A stretch of DNA of 64,000 bases from Xanthomonas euvesicatoria pv. euvesicatoria (GTDB lineage: Bacteria > Pseudomonadota > Gammaproteobacteria > Xanthomonadales > Xanthomonadaceae), in contig NZ_JAJIUJ010000115.1 of assembly GCF_020880415.1 (NCBI RefSeq), positions 37,996-101,995 of the forward strand, written 5' to 3'. Shown here in pieces: positions 1 to 10,145 of this stretch. A program made the translations under genes and the position numbers. Position 1 is the stretch's first letter, and each line of letters opens with the position of its first letter. Under the pieces are notes generated by a model that saw only the letters and a list, made by a program, of their open reading frames with translations, was not told the origin of the DNA and did no database searches.

Positions 1-2766
1 GTGTTGTTGCGCGACCAGGACGGCAGCTATTGGCTGGACACCCTGGCCGGCCTAGGCCATACGACTGGTGCGGAGGTGCGCAATGTCCCCCTGTACAGTC
101 TGTCTGCGCACGGGCGTATCCGTCCCAACTGGGAATCGGCATATCAGGATCGCGAGGGCGGTGTATGGTTTGCCAGCCCCAACGGCGGGCTCTGGCATCT
201 CCCCTCGAACTGGCATCGTTTCGCGGTAGTTTTCAACTACATGGACGACGGTGGCCAAGGTGGCAACCTGGCGATCCAGGGCACTGCAAAATCGCGCGAT
301 GGTCGGATGTGGTTGGTGGGCACCTCGGGCGTGCTCGAACGCGTAGATCCTGCCACCGGCAAAATCGAGCGTGTATTGCCCACCCTGGGGTCTGCCAGCT
401 GGTCCAATAGCGTGCTGGAGGATCGCAAGGGTAACGTCTGGGTCGGGCAGTTTGCCGAGCTGGTGCGCTTTGATCCCGCTACTGGCCAGGTGCAGCACTG
501 GAAGGCTGCAGCAAGCGGCTCGGACGCGGCTGCACAGGACGCGACACTGGACGCTTCCTTGGAAGCGCTGCAGCAGACCGCCGATGGTCACATCTGGGTC
601 CATGCCACGCTTGGGCTACAAGAGCGGGACGAACAAGGTCGCTTGCTGCGCACCATGTTGCGCGGGACCCACGGCCTTGCAGCAGATCTGGTGGTTTACG
701 ACCTGCAGGCTGGGCCGGACGGAGCGCTCTGGCTGGCCAGTAATCGTGGTCTGCAGCGCTGGAACGCGTCGGTTGCGCGCTTCGAGCGCATTGCCGGCGC
801 ACCCGACGAACCTATCTTCACTTTTCGCTTCAGCGACAACCAGATCGCCTGGTTTGCCGGGCTAGGGAAGCTCCGCCGCTATTTGTGGAAGAACGGCACC
901 CTGCAACATCTAGATACAGTGGGCCCCGAGCAGAACTTCCCTGCGCTTGCGCCACAGGGACTGGTGATCGACCACGACGGTGTTGCCTGGATGTCCAGTA
1001 TGCGTGGCCTGATTCGCGTTGACCCGGCCACGCGGGGCGTGCGCGTGTTCGGGGTTCATGACGGCCTGCCCAATCCGCAATTCGTTGCGCGTTCTTTGGT
1101 GCAATCGTCAAAGGGCATGATCGTCGGCGCGACGCCGGATGGGCTGGTGATCTTCGATCCTGCCGAACTCAAGCCGAATGATCATCGGGTGCCGTTGGTG
1201 ATCGAACGTGTGGGTCTACGTCGCGGCGAGAGCGGGCTGGATCTGAGTCATGTCACGCCTTTGGTCATGCAGGACGGCGACCGCGACTTGCATATCGTCG
1301 CCCGCCTGCTCAGCTTCGCCGACTCCGAATCCAATAGCTACCGCTTCCGCCTGAGCGGCTACGACCCGGACTGGATCGATGTCGGGCCCAGTGGCGAGCG
1401 CCTGTTTTCGCGTCTGCCTTCAGGCCGTTACACGCTGGAAGTGCAGGGGCGCACTGCAGACGGGATCTGGTCGGCGAGCCAGACCTTGCGTTTTCAGGTG
1501 TTGCCGCCATGGTGGCTGTCGCCGTGGGGCTTGAGCCTGCTGGCCCTGCTGACCGTGTGCGTGATTGCTGCAGCTATCTTGTTGTACCGCCGTCGGTTGC
1601 GTCGCTTGAATGCCTGGCAGCTTGCGGTGCACAAACAGGAAGTGGCCGAGCAGGCGTCCCTGGCCAAGACGCGTTTTTTGGCGACCCTGGGCCACGAAGT
1701 GCGTACGCCGATGACGGGCGTCTTGGGCATGAGTGAGCTGCTGCTCAAGACTTCGCTGGATCTCAAACAGCGCAGTTACACCGAGTCGATCCGCCGCGCA
1801 GGCGCGCATTTGTTGCGGCTGGTCAACGATGCGCTGGATCTTGCGCGCATCGAATCCGGGCGGCTGGAGCTGGATGTGGAGCCGTTTTCGGTGCGTCAGC
1901 TGGTGGCCGAAGTGGAGGCGTTGATGGCGCCGCTGGCGCAGGAGCGTGGCCTGCGCTTCAGCCTGGAGATCGGGCTGCTCGGCGATATCACTGCCAGTGG
2001 CGATTGCACCCGCATCCGGCAGATCCTGCTCAACCTGCTCAATAACGCGATCAAATTCACCGAGCGCGGCGTGGTCGGGTTGAAGTTGACCACGCTCGGT
2101 TCCTATCAAGGCCTGCGCTTTGAAGTGGCCGACACGGGGCCGGGCATCAACGCCGAACAGAAGGCGCGGCTGTTCCAGCGCTTCGAGCAGGGCGATGGTG
2201 CCAGAACCACCTCGCGCTACGGCGGCAGTGGTCTGGGCTTGGCGATCTGCCAGGAGCTGGCAATCGCCATGGGCGGGCAGATCGAGGTGATCAGCCGACT
2301 CGGTGCGGGGACGCGCTTCGTGGTGGATCTGCCGCTGCGCTGGGTGGCTTCCAACGCCGCGCTCGGTGGCGAGACCGCGCATGCCGAGACGGCTGTCGAG
2401 CCGCAGCGCATCCTGCTGGTGGAAGACGACCCGACCATCGCCGAGGTCATCGTCGGCCTGCTGCAAGCGCAAGGGCATTCGGTCGTGCATGCCCCGCATG
2501 GCCTGGCGGCGCTGACCGAAGCGGCCGACAACACGTTCGATCTGGCATTGCTGGATCTGGACCTGCCCGGGCTGGATGGTTTTGCGCTGGCGCGGCAGTT
2601 GCGCGTCTTCGGCTACGACATGCCGTTGATCGCCGTGACTGCACGCGCCGACGAGGTCGCCGAACCAAGCGCGCAGGAAGCCGGCTTCGACAGCTTCCTA
2701 CGCAAGCCGCTCACTGGCGACATGCTGGCCGCCACCATTGCCGAAGCGTTACGCAGCAAGCGCTGA
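1..2766 (+). CDS. Hybrid sensor histidine kinase, two-component propeller type (5' end outside window)
   Basis: C-terminal 921 residues of a membrane hybrid kinase. It lacks roughly the first 270 residues of its downstream paralogue, so the true start lies upstream of base 1 and the GTG at base 1 is not a start. Seen in order: propeller repeats with WL/WFAS/WLVGT blades (to about residue 400), a Y_Y_Y domain (about 405-500, RLSGYDPDWIDVG), one transmembrane helix (about 510-530), HisKA with phospho-acceptor His565 (LGHEVRTPMTG), HATPase with N and G boxes (NLLNNAIKFTERG, GSGLGL), and a receiver with phospho-Asp852 (LLDLDLPGLDG). Such proteins sense an extracytoplasmic signal, often sugar-related in Bacteroidetes relatives, and relay phosphate His to Asp. 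The ligand and the downstream regulator are not visible. There is no DNA-binding domain, so an external partner is expected. Confidence 0.9.
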   Translation: MLLRDQDGSYWLDTLAGLGHTTGAEVRNVPLYSLSAHGRIRPNWESAYQDREGGVWFASPNGGLWHLPSNWHRFAVVFNYMDDGGQGGNLAIQGTAKSRDGRMWLVGTSGVLERVDPATGKIERVLPTLGSASWSNSVLEDRKGNVWVGQFAELVRFDPATGQVQHWKAAASGSDAAAQDATLDASLEALQQTADGHIWVHATLGLQERDEQGRLLRTMLRGTHGLAADLVVYDLQAGPDGALWLASNRGLQRWNASVARFERIAGAPDEPIFTFRFSDNQIAWFAGLGKLRRYLWKNGTLQHLDTVGPEQNFPALAPQGLVIDHDGVAWMSSMRGLIRVDPATRGVRVFGVHDGLPNPQFVARSLVQSSKGMIVGATPDGLVIFDPAELKPNDHRVPLVIERVGLRRGESGLDLSHVTPLVMQDGDRDLHIVARLLSFADSESNSYRFRLSGYDPDWIDVGPSGERLFSRLPSGRYTLEVQGRTADGIWSASQTLRFQVLPPWWLSPWGLSLLALLTVCVIAAAILLYRRRLRRLNAWQLAVHKQEVAEQASLAKTRFLATLGHEVRTPMTGVLGMSELLLKTSLDLKQRSYTESIRRAGAHLLRLVNDALDLARIESGRLELDVEPFSVRQLVAEVEALMAPLAQERGLRFSLEIGLLGDITASGDCTRIRQILLNLLNNAIKFTERGVVGLKLTTLGSYQGLRFEVADTGPGINAEQKARLFQRFEQGDGARTTSRYGGSGLGLAICQELAIAMGGQIEVISRLGAGTRFVVDLPLRWVASNAALGGETAHAETAVEPQRILLVEDDPTIAEVIVGLLQAQGHSVVHAPHGLAALTEAADNTFDLALLDLDLPGLDGFALARQLRVFGYDMPLIAVTARADEVAEPSAQEAGFDSFLRKPLTGDMLAATIAEALRSKR

Positions 2767-3118
2767 CAAGCGCTGCGGATGCTCTGTCACCGGAGCAGGC
2801 ATCCAAGTATCACGCGGCGTGTTCGTCCGCTCTTGGGCCGCTCGAACAGCGATGCGGGTCGCGATGGTCTGGCCAGGCGGAAGGGCGCTGCAGGTGCCCT
2901 GCCACCCGGGGCGCGGCAAGCGGTTGCGTCGCAAGCAAGTGTCGGCGGAAAGAATTGTCGGGCCCGCTTTTCGCAAGCCCTGCAACGTGCAACGGACTGA
3001 CCAATGACGCTGCCGCGGGCGCCTTGCAGCCTGAGCGCGTGCGCACAACGGGCAGAGCGCGCTTGCCCGCACCGCGCGTGGCCCGCACTATGCGCCGACT
3101 TGTCGTGAAGTTGATCCG
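2767..3118. other. Intergenic region between tandem kinases
   Basis: 352 bp without a convincing gene. The short open frames here are GC-rich shadows lacking ribosome sites. It must hold the leader of the second kinase, but no clear -35/-10 pair or terminator hairpin was found. The second kinase may be partly co-transcribed with the first. Confidence 0.5.
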
Positions 3119-6100
3119 GTGCGCTTTCTATCCTGCTTGCCCCATCGGCTGCTCGCTGTGCTCTGGGTATGCCTGTGTCTGGCAGTGTTTCCGGTGCAGG
3201 CGCGGACGCCCGCAACACCGGTGCCCATCCAGCTGACGATCGCCGACGGGCTGCCGTCGGACACGATCAATCAGTTGGCCGAGGACAGACAGGGATATCT
3301 GTGGCTTGCCAGCGATGACGGCCTGGCCAGATTCGATGGCCGCAACTACCGGATCTGGCGGATGGAAGATGGCCTGACCAGCAACGTGGTCTGGACCATC
3401 TGTGTCGATGCCAACGATCGGGTGTGGATGGGCTTCGAGGACGGCGGCGTCGGCTATCTGGAAGCGAACACGCGCACGTTCAAACGACTGGAAGATCCGC
3501 AATTCCCCGAACTGCGCGACGCCACCCTGTGGTCGTTGGCACAAACGCCGGACGGGGATATCTGGATCGGCACCGCCAAGCAGGGCCTCTATCGTTATCG
3601 CCCCGACGGGCGCATGCAGCACTTTTCTGCCAAGGCGGGCGATGCCGCTAGCTTGCCGTCCGACAATATCGTTGGTCTGGAAGTCGCGCCCGACGGCGGC
3701 CTGTGGATCGGCACCTGGGGCGGGCTTGTGCACTGGGATGGTCGGCGCCTGGAGCGCGTGCCGCTTCCGGGCCCGTCCCAGTCGGTCAACCGAATGTACA
3801 AGGAGCCCGACGGCAAGGTGCTCTGGGTTGCCGATTTCGACGGCAACCCCGTCCAGTTCAACACGGTCGGGCGGCCCATGGCCCGCCGCTGGCAAAGCGG
3901 TGAGGACACCGCGCAGGTCCGGGGCGTCCTGCTCCGTGACCGGCTCGGGCGCTACTGGCTGGATACCGCCACCGGCCTGGGCATGAGTTCCAGCGACGGT
4001 GGCGTCGAACGCGTGCCGGTCTACAGTTTTTCAGCGCACGGTCTGGTCAACCGGAACTGGATCACCGCCTACCAGGACCGCGAAGGAGGTCTGTGGTTCG
4101 CCAGCCTGGAGGGCGGGTTGTGGCACCTGCCTCCGCGCTGGGACACCTTCGCGTTGTTTTCGCATCGCGCAGATGTTCCGCAATCGCTCGCCAATCCCTC
4201 GGTCGTTGCCACAGCGCCTTCGGTCACCGGCGGCATCTGGCTGGTCGGCACGCGTGGAACGCTTGAGCATTTCGATCCCGTCACCGGCCGCGTGGAGCCA
4301 CGCCTGGCCCCGGTCGATCCGGAACGCATTCCCGATACGGTCATCGAAAGCAGGCAGGGAATGGTCTGGATCGGCGTGCAGGAACGGCTGGTTCGGTACA
4401 ACCCGAAGACGGGCGAGGCCAGGCGTTGGCCACTGCTCGGGCACCAGGATTCCGCAGCCGATCTCGAAGATGTCGGCAGGCCTGGCAGGATGGCCGAAGA
4501 TGCACAGGGGCGCATCTGGGTGGCGCTGCTGACGCACGGGGTGCAGCTGTGGAGCAGCGAGGGCCAGCTGCTCAGGACGCTCGACTACGGAAGCCACGGG
4601 CTGAAGGCGCTGACGGTCCTGGACATGCGGATCGGGCCGGATGGGCAGATCTGGCTGAGCAACAATGCCGGGCTGTGGCGATGGGATCCGCTTGCCGACC
4701 AGTTCGTTCCGGTACGCGGCGCGCCGTCCCTGCCAACCTATGTGTTTCGCCAGGGAGATGGCGGCATCGTCTGGATCGGATTGGCCGGACAATTGCGGCG
4801 CTATCTCTGGGACGGCAAGCAGCTTACGCATCTGGATACGCTGGGAAAGGACCAGGAATTTCCGATGGTCTCGCCGACCGGCCTGGTGATCGATGCCGGT
4901 GGCGTGGCCTGGGTCTCCAGTCATCGTGGGCTGATCCGGGTCGACCCCGGCAGCAAGCTGGTGCGCGTGTACGACGTGCACGACGGACTTCCCAGTTCGC
5001 CCATGCAGGTGGCCACGCTGGTGCAGGCAAGCACGGGGCAGATCCTGGGCGGCACATCCGATGGCATCGTGGTGTTCGATCCGGCCACGATGCGTCCGAA
5101 TCTGCGCCGACCGCAGCTGTTGATCGAACGTGTCAGCCTGCGACGCGGCGAGCGCGAACTGGATGTCACCGGCAAGGCGCCGCTGCAGGTGCAGGACGGC
5201 GATCGCGACCTGCATATCGTGGCGCGGATGCCCACGTTCACCAATCCCGAATCCACCAGTTACCGCTTCCGCCTCAGTGGCTACGATCCGGACTGGGTCG
5301 ACGTGGGCTCCACCGGCGAACGCCTGTTTTCGCGCCTGCCTTCCGGGCATTACACGCTGGAAGTGCAGGGGCGCACGGCAGATGGCATCTGGTCGGCCAG
5401 CCAGATCGTCCGTTTCCAGGTATTGCCGCCGTGGTGGCTGTCACCGTGGGGTCTGGGCCTGTTGGCGGTGCTGAGCGTGTGCGTGATCGCCGCGGCCATC
5501 TTGTTGTATCGCCGTCGGCTGCGGCGCCTGAATGCCTGGCAGCTGGCCGTGCACAAACAGGAGCTGGCCGAACAGGCGTCCTTGGCCAAGACCCGGTTTC
5601 TGGCGACGCTGGGCCATGAAGTGCGCACGCCGATGACGGGTGTGTTGGGCATGAGCGAATTGCTGCTCAAGACCACGCAGGACGCCACGCAGCGCAGCTA
5701 CACCGAGTCGATCCGTCGTGCGGGTGCGCATCTGTTGCGGCTGGTCAACGATGCGCTGGATCTGGCGCGCATCGAATCGGGCCGGCTTGAACTGGATTTC
5801 CAGCCATTTTCGGTGCGTCAGCTCGTGGCCGAAGTCGAAGCGCTGATGGCGCCATTGGCGCAAGAGCGCGGGTTGCGCTTCAGCCTGGAGATCGGGCTGC
5901 TGGGCGACATCACCGCCAGCGGTGATTCCACCCGTATCCGGCAGATCCTGCTCAACCTGCTCAATAACGCGATCAAATTCACCGAGCGCGGCGTGGTCGC
6001 GCTGAAGCTGACCACGCTCGGTTCCTATCAAGGCCTGCGCTTCGAGGTTGCCGACACGGGCCCGGGCATCAATGCCGAACAGAAGGCGCGATTGTTCCAG

Positions 6101-6703
6101 CGCTTCGAGCAGGGCGACGGTGCCAAGACCACCTCACGTTATGGCGGCAGTGGCCTGGGCCTGGCCATCTGTCAGGAGCTGGCGATGGCGATGGGTGGGC
6201 ATATCGAGGTGATCAGCCGGCTCGGCGCCGGGACGCGCTTTGTGGTGGATCTGCCGCTGCGCTGGGTGGCGTCGGATGCAACGCTGGACGGCGAGGTGGC
6301 ACATGCCGCCAGCCCCATCGAGCCGCAGCGCATCCTGCTGGTGGAAGACGACCCGACCATCGCCGAGGTCATCATCGGCCTGCTGCGCGCGCAGGGGCAC
6401 TCGGTGGTGCATGCGCCGCATGGGCTGGCGGCGTTGACCGAAGCGGCCGACAACACGTTCGATCTGGCATTGCTGGATCTGGACCTGCCCGGGCTGGATG
6501 GTTTTGCGTTGGCGCGGCAGTTGCGCGTCTTCGGCTACGAGATGCCGTTGATCGCGGTGACCGCACGCTCCGATGAAGCCGCCGAACCGAACGCGCAGGA
6601 AGCGGGTTTCGACCGTTTCCTGCGCAAGCCGCTCACCGGCGAGATGTTGGCCAATACCATCGCCGAAGCGTTGCGGCATGCCCGCGCGCGCGATGGGGCG
6701 TAG
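3119..6703 (+). CDS. Hybrid sensor histidine kinase, two-component propeller type
   Basis: Full-length 1194-residue paralogue of the preceding gene. The GTG start is chosen because it gives an immediate Sec signal peptide (residues 1-28, ending PVQA-RT). Order: periplasmic two-bladed-propeller repeats (about 30-680, with motifs WLASDDGLARFDG and WIGTAKQGLYRY), Y_Y_Y domain (about 690-775), transmembrane helix (about 780-800), HisKA with His833, HATPase, and receiver with Asp1120 followed by LDLPGLDG and Lys in FLRKPL. All catalytic residues look intact. From the Y_Y_Y domain onward it is almost identical to the upstream copy, whereas the sensor portion has diverged, suggesting duplication with diversification of input and conservation of output. 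Signal and target genes cannot be read from the sequence. Confidence 0.93.
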   Translation: MRFLSCLPHRLLAVLWVCLCLAVFPVQARTPATPVPIQLTIADGLPSDTINQLAEDRQGYLWLASDDGLARFDGRNYRIWRMEDGLTSNVVWTICVDANDRVWMGFEDGGVGYLEANTRTFKRLEDPQFPELRDATLWSLAQTPDGDIWIGTAKQGLYRYRPDGRMQHFSAKAGDAASLPSDNIVGLEVAPDGGLWIGTWGGLVHWDGRRLERVPLPGPSQSVNRMYKEPDGKVLWVADFDGNPVQFNTVGRPMARRWQSGEDTAQVRGVLLRDRLGRYWLDTATGLGMSSSDGGVERVPVYSFSAHGLVNRNWITAYQDREGGLWFASLEGGLWHLPPRWDTFALFSHRADVPQSLANPSVVATAPSVTGGIWLVGTRGTLEHFDPVTGRVEPRLAPVDPERIPDTVIESRQGMVWIGVQERLVRYNPKTGEARRWPLLGHQDSAADLEDVGRPGRMAEDAQGRIWVALLTHGVQLWSSEGQLLRTLDYGSHGLKALTVLDMRIGPDGQIWLSNNAGLWRWDPLADQFVPVRGAPSLPTYVFRQGDGGIVWIGLAGQLRRYLWDGKQLTHLDTLGKDQEFPMVSPTGLVIDAGGVAWVSSHRGLIRVDPGSKLVRVYDVHDGLPSSPMQVATLVQASTGQILGGTSDGIVVFDPATMRPNLRRPQLLIERVSLRRGERELDVTGKAPLQVQDGDRDLHIVARMPTFTNPESTSYRFRLSGYDPDWVDVGSTGERLFSRLPSGHYTLEVQGRTADGIWSASQIVRFQVLPPWWLSPWGLGLLAVLSVCVIAAAILLYRRRLRRLNAWQLAVHKQELAEQASLAKTRFLATLGHEVRTPMTGVLGMSELLLKTTQDATQRSYTESIRRAGAHLLRLVNDALDLARIESGRLELDFQPFSVRQLVAEVEALMAPLAQERGLRFSLEIGLLGDITASGDSTRIRQILLNLLNNAIKFTERGVVALKLTTLGSYQGLRFEVADTGPGINAEQKARLFQRFEQGDGAKTTSRYGGSGLGLAICQELAMAMGGHIEVISRLGAGTRFVVDLPLRWVASDATLDGEVAHAASPIEPQRILLVEDDPTIAEVIIGLLRAQGHSVVHAPHGLAALTEAADNTFDLALLDLDLPGLDGFALARQLRVFGYEMPLIAVTARSDEAAEPNAQEAGFDRFLRKPLTGEMLANTIAEALRHARARDGA

Positions 6704-6737
6704 CCGCGGCGGAAGTGACAGTGCGCCAGTGCGGCAC

Positions 6738-8186
6738 CTACTCGGCAACCGCTTCCACTTCCTTGGGGTGGGGGCGCGTCTCGGCCAGCTGCCAGAAGAT
6801 CAACGTCGACGACAAGGTGATGCCGCCCACACACAGGAAGGTGGCATGCAAGGCGGCGGTAGCGCCATGCGTATCGCCCAGATGGGTATTGAATGCCGCC
6901 AACAGGCTGCCCGCTGCCGCAGCGCCGAAACCGGTGGCCAGCATCATCACCATCGACAGCAGACTGTTGCCGGGGCTGGCCTGGTCGCGGTCCAGATCGC
7001 GCAGGGTCACGGTGTTCATGACCGTAAATTGCAGTGAGTTCACCGCGCCGAAGCAGGCCAGTTGCACCAGGCGCAGCCACAGCGGCTGGCCGATATCGAT
7101 GAGCGCAAAGCTGGCCATGGCCACGCCGACCAACACGGTGTTGAGCATCAGTACGCGCCGGTAGCCGAAGCGCCCCACCAGCTTGACCGCCGCGCGTTTG
7201 GCGGCCATGCCGGCCAGTGCCACCGGCACCATCATCAGCCCGGCATTCATCGGGCTCATGCCCAGGCCCACCTGCAACAGCAACGGGATCAAGAATGGCA
7301 TCGAGCCGCTGCCCACGCGCGCGAACAAGTTGCCCAAAATGCCGATGCGGTAGCTCGCCACCTTGAACAGCGCCAGCGGAAACAGCGCGTTGGCGGTGTT
7401 GCCCGCATGCAGCCAGTAGCCGGCCAGTGCAGCCAGTCCGCCGATGGCCAGCAACATCACGAACGCATGGCGCAGGCCGAGTTCCGAGATGCCATCCAGC
7501 GCCAGCGACAAGGCCACCATGCCGAACGCCAGCATCAGGTAGCCGACCAAATCGAAGCGCCTGCGTGCATCGCCATAATGGTCGGGCATGATCTTCAGCG
7601 CGGCAATAAACCCGAGCACCCCGATCGGCAGGTTGATCAGGAACACCCAGTGCCACGAGGCGACTTCGACCAGCCAGCCGCCCAGGGTCGGGCCGATCAG
7701 CGGGCCGATCAGGGCGGGAATGGCGATAAAGCTCATCGCGCGCAGGAAGTCTGCGCGTGCCACCGTCTTGAGCACCGCCAGCCGCCCGACCGGCAGCAGC
7801 ATCGCGCCGCCGATGCCTTGCACCACGCGTGCGGCCACCAATTGCGGCAGGTGCTGGGCTGCCGCGCACAGCAGCGAGCCCAAGGTGAACACGATGATCG
7901 CGGCGAGGAAGGTGCGCCGCGTACCGAAGCGGTCCGCGATCCAGCCCGAGGCAGGGATGAACATCGCCACTGCCAGCGCATAACTGAAGACCACTGACTG
8001 CATCTGCAGCGGGCTTTCGCGCAGGCTGCGCGCCATCGACGGCAACGCCGTGTTGACGATGGTCGCATCCAGCATCTGCATGAAGATGGCCAGCGACACC
8101 AGCCACAGCAGCGGCTTGATGGTGGCGTAGGCGCGCAAGGTGGGGACGGGCTGAGACATGGGGGCTTGGCCGGGGGAACGCTGCAT
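6738..8186 (-). CDS. MFS multidrug transporter, DHA2 (14-TM) family, MdtD-like
   Basis: Inner-membrane drug:H+ antiporter of about 482 residues. Motif A-like loop after TM2 (GWIADRFGTRRTF), motif C-type glycine/proline-rich TM5 (IPALIGPLIGPTLGG) and the early TM1 acidic pair LDATIVNTALP are typical of DHA2 pumps such as E. coli MdtD. The start at 8186 is favoured over the longer frame beginning at 8207 because GGGAGA sits a few bases upstream of that ATG; a third in-frame Met lies at 8159. It converges with the sensor kinase (34 bp between stops). The substrate cannot be inferred. Confidence 0.85.
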   Translation of the reverse strand: MQRSPGQAPMSQPVPTLRAYATIKPLLWLVSLAIFMQMLDATIVNTALPSMARSLRESPLQMQSVVFSYALAVAMFIPASGWIADRFGTRRTFLAAIIVFTLGSLLCAAAQHLPQLVAARVVQGIGGAMLLPVGRLAVLKTVARADFLRAMSFIAIPALIGPLIGPTLGGWLVEVASWHWVFLINLPIGVLGFIAALKIMPDHYGDARRRFDLVGYLMLAFGMVALSLALDGISELGLRHAFVMLLAIGGLAALAGYWLHAGNTANALFPLALFKVASYRIGILGNLFARVGSGSMPFLIPLLLQVGLGMSPMNAGLMMVPVALAGMAAKRAAVKLVGRFGYRRVLMLNTVLVGVAMASFALIDIGQPLWLRLVQLACFGAVNSLQFTVMNTVTLRDLDRDQASPGNSLLSMVMMLATGFGAAAAGSLLAAFNTHLGDTHGATAALHATFLCVGGITLSSTLIFWQLAETRPHPKEVEAVAE

Positions 8187-8521
8187 TATCGTCTCCCTGC
8201 TGTGCACGGCACGGAACGCTGTGTGCGACGCCCGGGAATGCCTGCGTTGGCAGCCTGCGCCGCGTGCACGCGTAAGGCCGACGCTGCACGCTCAGGCAGA
8301 TCGCGTCATCGCATTGGCGGCTTGGGTGCAGGAGTGAATCGCGCGACGCGTTTGATGACACAACGCGTCCGGCACCGATATATCTGGCGGCGGAGTGAAT
8401 GCGCAGAGCCAGTGGGTCGGTTCAGTTGCGAAATAGGTGACTCGGCAGTGCCTACATGCACGCGGGAACTGGCACTGGCACGGGCCGGGTCCGTGCGACC
8501 CGGCCCGCTCGCCGCGGCGGC
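8187..8521. other. Intergenic region upstream of the efflux gene and downstream of hemE
   Basis: 335 bp carrying the minus-strand leader of the MFS gene and the 3' flank of hemE. No gene, strong terminator hairpin or clear operator was identified. Confidence 0.5.
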
Positions 8522-9586
8522 TTAGCGCTTGCTCAGGCTCTGCACCGCTTCCACCAGCACACCCACGTGCTCGGGATTCATATCCGGCGACATGCCATGG
8601 CCGAGGTTGAAGACGTGCCCTTCGCGCGAGCCGCCATTGCCTTGGGCGTAGCTGTCCAGGGTCTTGGCGACTTCGCTACGGATCGCGTCGGGCGAGCCGT
8701 ACAGCGTGGCCGGGTCGAGATTGCCCTGCAGGGCAACGCGGCCGCCCGCCCGTTGAGCGGCGTCAGCCAGCGAGATGGTCCAGTCCACGCCCACGGCTTC
8801 GGCGCCGCTGGCGGCCAGATCCGCCACGTAGGCGCCGTTGCCCTTGCCGAACAGCACCAGCGGGGTGCGCTCGGCCCCGGTGCCGCGCTCCAGTTCACGC
8901 GCGATGCGGGTCAGGTAGGGCAGCGAGAATTCGCGGTACATCGCCGGCGAAAGCACGCCGCCCCAGGTGTCGAACACCTGCAGCGCCTGCGCGCCTGCCG
9001 CGCGCTGGGCGGCCAGGTAGGCGATCACCGCGTCGGTGACGGTGCCGAGCAGGTGATGCAGAAGCTCCGGCGCGTTGAAGGCCATGGCCTTGATGCGTGC
9101 GTATTCCTTGCTGCCACCGCCTTCGATCATGTAGCAGGCCAGCGTCCACGGGCTGCCGGAGAAACCGATCAAGGGCACCGAACCATCCAGTTCGCGGCGG
9201 ATCACCCGCACCGCATCCATCACGTAGCGCAGCTCGGTTTCCATGTCCGGCACGCCCAGGCGGTGGATTGCGGCGGCATCGCGCACCGGGTGGCGGAACT
9301 TGGGGCCTTCGCCTTCGACAAAGTACAGCTCCAGGCCCATCGCATCGGGGATGGTGAGGATGTCGGAGAACAGGATTGCCGCATCCAGCGGGAAGCGCTG
9401 CAGCGGCTGCAGGGTCACTTCGCAGGCGATGTCCGGATTCTTGGCCATGCCCAGGAAACTGCCGGCACGCGCGCGGGTGGCGCGGTACTCCGGCAAATAG
9501 CGGCCGGCCTGGCGCATCAACCACACAGGGGTGCGGTCCACGGGCTGACGGTTGAGCGCGCGCAGCAGACGATCGTTCTTGAGCAT
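8522..9586 (-). CDS. hemE: Uroporphyrinogen decarboxylase
   Basis: 354 residues, the normal family length. HemE removes four acetate carboxyls from uroporphyrinogen III to give coproporphyrinogen III in haem synthesis (cytosol). Family signatures seen: N-terminal [16 protein letters not shown] (active-site Arg loop), [19 protein letters not shown], and the conserved Asp in [13 protein letters not shown]. The C-terminal [18 protein letters not shown] is the usual closing motif. It starts 14 bp after the stop of the small WGR-domain gene and is probably co-transcribed with it. Confidence 0.98.
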   Translation of the reverse strand: MLKNDRLLRALNRQPVDRTPVWLMRQAGRYLPEYRATRARAGSFLGMAKNPDIACEVTLQPLQRFPLDAAILFSDILTIPDAMGLELYFVEGEGPKFRHPVRDAAAIHRLGVPDMETELRYVMDAVRVIRRELDGSVPLIGFSGSPWTLACYMIEGGGSKEYARIKAMAFNAPELLHHLLGTVTDAVIAYLAAQRAAGAQALQVFDTWGGVLSPAMYREFSLPYLTRIARELERGTGAERTPLVLFGKGNGAYVADLAASGAEAVGVDWTISLADAAQRAGGRVALQGNLDPATLYGSPDAIRSEVAKTLDSYAQGNGGSREGHVFNLGHGMSPDMNPEHVGVLVEAVQSLSKR

Positions 9587-9600
9587 GGGAAAGTATGTCC

Positions 9601-9855
9601 TCAGCGCGGCGCGTCGTCGGCGCCGCCGGTGATGAGTTGGAAACCGCGTTTGAGTTGGGTGTCGCGCGCCTTGTCGAAGGCGCGGTCCGCTTCATCCTGT
9701 TGCAGGTACTGGTCGCGTCGCAGTTGCGTGCGTCCGCCGATCTCGCCGGTTTCGCGCAGCAATTCCCAGCCACCGAACAGATCCGGTTGCAGGGTCAGCT
9801 GGACGTAGCGGAGCGGCGCGTTACCGCCGGGATCGTGTTGTAGAAGGATGCGCAT
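9601..9855 (-). CDS. WGR domain-containing protein
   Basis: 84-residue protein that is essentially a single WGR domain: an N-terminal LQLT-like beta strand ([20 protein letters not shown]), then [14 protein letters not shown] and a helix with repeated acidic/Lys-Arg residues. WGR domains bind nucleic acid or act as allosteric modules in PARPs and bacterial MolR-like proteins; the function of stand-alone copies is not known. It is immediately upstream of hemE on the same strand (14 bp gap), so transcription is probably shared. Confidence 0.75.
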   Translation of the reverse strand: MRILLQHDPGGNAPLRYVQLTLQPDLFGGWELLRETGEIGGRTQLRRDQYLQQDEADRAFDKARDTQLKRGFQLITGGADDAPR

Positions 9856-10006
9856 GCGGCCGATTGTAGCCGGGCGCTGCTGAAGGCTGAGAGCAGTGGC
9901 GCGTCCGGGTGTGCTGGTTGCGCCGGGAGCGTCGTTGGGCGTCCACGCTTGCCGGTGCGCTCCTGCGCGAGGTTCCGACCGCCGTGCAGACGGCGGCAGG
10001 CAGTGC

Positions 10007-10072
10007 GTAGGAGCGCACCTGGGCGCGATAGGGATTGTCGGGAAGGCCCCATCGCGCCGGGGACGCTCCTAC
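10007..10072. repeat. REP-like imperfect palindrome
   Basis: A 66-bp inverted repeat: GTAGGAGCGCACC... at 10007 mirrors ...GGACGCTCCTAC ending at 10072, with inner arms GGGCGCGATAGGG and CCCCATCGCGCC and a loop of about 13 nt. The outer GTAGGAGCG/CGCTCCTAC arms resemble mobile REP elements abundant between genes in Xanthomonas and Pseudomonas. It lies between the aroB 3' end and the WGR gene promoter region on the minus strand, so it could act as an RNA hairpin stabilising or terminating the aroKB transcript. Confidence 0.65.
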
Positions 10073-10145
10073 CAAGAGTGAGTCGTGGCGATCGACGGCA
10101 GCTGGGTGCGGGCGTCCAGCGTTCCGTGCCTTCGGCCGGCTGGCC

